NCBI GenBank assembly: GCA_963991985.1
Contig: CAXDRX010000022.1
Span: forward strand, 1-21,784
DNA from: MED-G17 sp963991985
GTDB lineage: Bacteria; Bacteroidota; Bacteroidia; NS11-12g; UBA9320
Length of the DNA stretch: 21,784 nucleotides
Reading direction: 5' to 3'
The notes beneath the pieces were generated by a model. It made no database searches. It saw only the letters and a program-made list of their open reading frames with translations, and was not told where the DNA came from. The stretch's first letter is position 1; each line of letters opens with the position of its first letter. Positions 21,504 to 21,784 of this stretch are shown piece by piece. The position numbers and the translations under genes were made by a program.

Positions 21504-21784
21504 ATGAACAATAAATCTTTTTTGTTATCAACGCTTGCAGGCACCATTGCTTATTTTCTTTTGGGTTGGTTGTTTTATGGCATCCTTCTTAAGGATTTGT
21601 ATCCGGCAGAACAAGACCAAGGTTCCCTTTTCTTTATTTTTTTGGGTTGTTTGTTGTACACCCTAATTTTTTCCTTCCTTTACCACCGTTGGGGATCCAT
21701 TCGCACTTTTGGAGGAGGCGCCCAAGCAGCTTTGGTTTTGGGTCTTTTGTACAGCACCAGCATGAACTTTTTTATGGCCTCTTC
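21504..21784 (+). CDS. Membrane protein, N-terminal part, unrecognised
   Basis: The frame starts at ATG 21504 and is open to the window edge, giving 93 codons. Three hydrophobic segments appear at about residues 6-29 (FLLSTLAGTIAYFLLGWLFYG), 41-59 and 73-90. The residues suggest a small multi-pass inner membrane protein, perhaps of the DUF1761 type, but this is a weak impression. The rest lies outside the window. Confidence 0.7.
   Translation, partial: MNNKSFLLSTLAGTIAYFLLGWLFYGILLKDLYPAEQDQGSLFFIFLGCLLYTLIFSFLYHRWGSIRTFGGGAQAALVLGLLYSTSMNFFMAS

Overview
The window looks like ordinary chromosome of a Bacteroidota bacterium, most likely Flavobacteriia or a close relative. The evidence is a gliding-motility/T9SS type B-like C-terminal domain, an Omp28-type lipoprotein with a CxxC motif, a short CPS large subunit without the allosteric domain, a GH3-family adenylating enzyme, weak Shine-Dalgarno sites, and several exact copies of the Bacteroidota -7 promoter box TAnnTTTG. 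No rRNA, tRNA, CRISPR array, transposase or prophage was seen, and no gap longer than 200 bases is empty.

Layout. (1) Positions 1-2076, minus strand: a gene with a T9SS-like tail, then a short ybeY and the start of mnmG, with overlapping ends. Two CACGTG-centred palindromes resembling ParB sites (parS) lie here, one at the mnmG start and one inside the T9SS-type gene. (2) 2121-4658, plus strand: a coupled cluster of rsuA/rluB-type pseudouridine synthase, Omp28-like lipoprotein and XerD-type recombinase. (3) 4638-8314, minus strand: CPBP protease, cdsA, gdhA and psd, so phospholipid synthesis genes flank a glutamate dehydrogenase that has its own likely promoter. (4) 8335-9321: dusB, divergent. 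(5) 9360-10361, minus strand: an unrecognised hydrophilic protein whose N-terminal leader frame is cut by an in-frame TAA; it is the most accessory-looking locus here. (6) 10381-12380, minus strand: GH3-family enzyme coupled to a small membrane protein. (7) 12419-13540: a small conserved-looking protein and an alpha/beta hydrolase, convergent. (8) 13574-17684, plus strand: carB, an NTF2-like protein and a DUF3050 protein. (9) 17690-20208, minus strand: mnmA, a glycosyltransferase fused to a Rossmann-like domain and overlapping mnmA, and a His/Cys-rich lipoprotein. (10) 20252 to the end, plus strand: purK and the start of an unrecognised membrane protein.

Themes. tRNA and rRNA modification or maturation recurs (mnmG, mnmA, dusB, ybeY, pseudouridine synthase). 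So do nucleotide precursor synthesis (carB, purK) and phosphatidylethanolamine synthesis (cdsA, psd). Eight genes appear to start at GTG or TTG. I did not find a convincing new multi-gene system. The best leads are the two parS-like sites, the broken leader-bearing gene at 9360-10361, and the glycosyltransferase fusion. Family names come from remembered motifs, not from a search.
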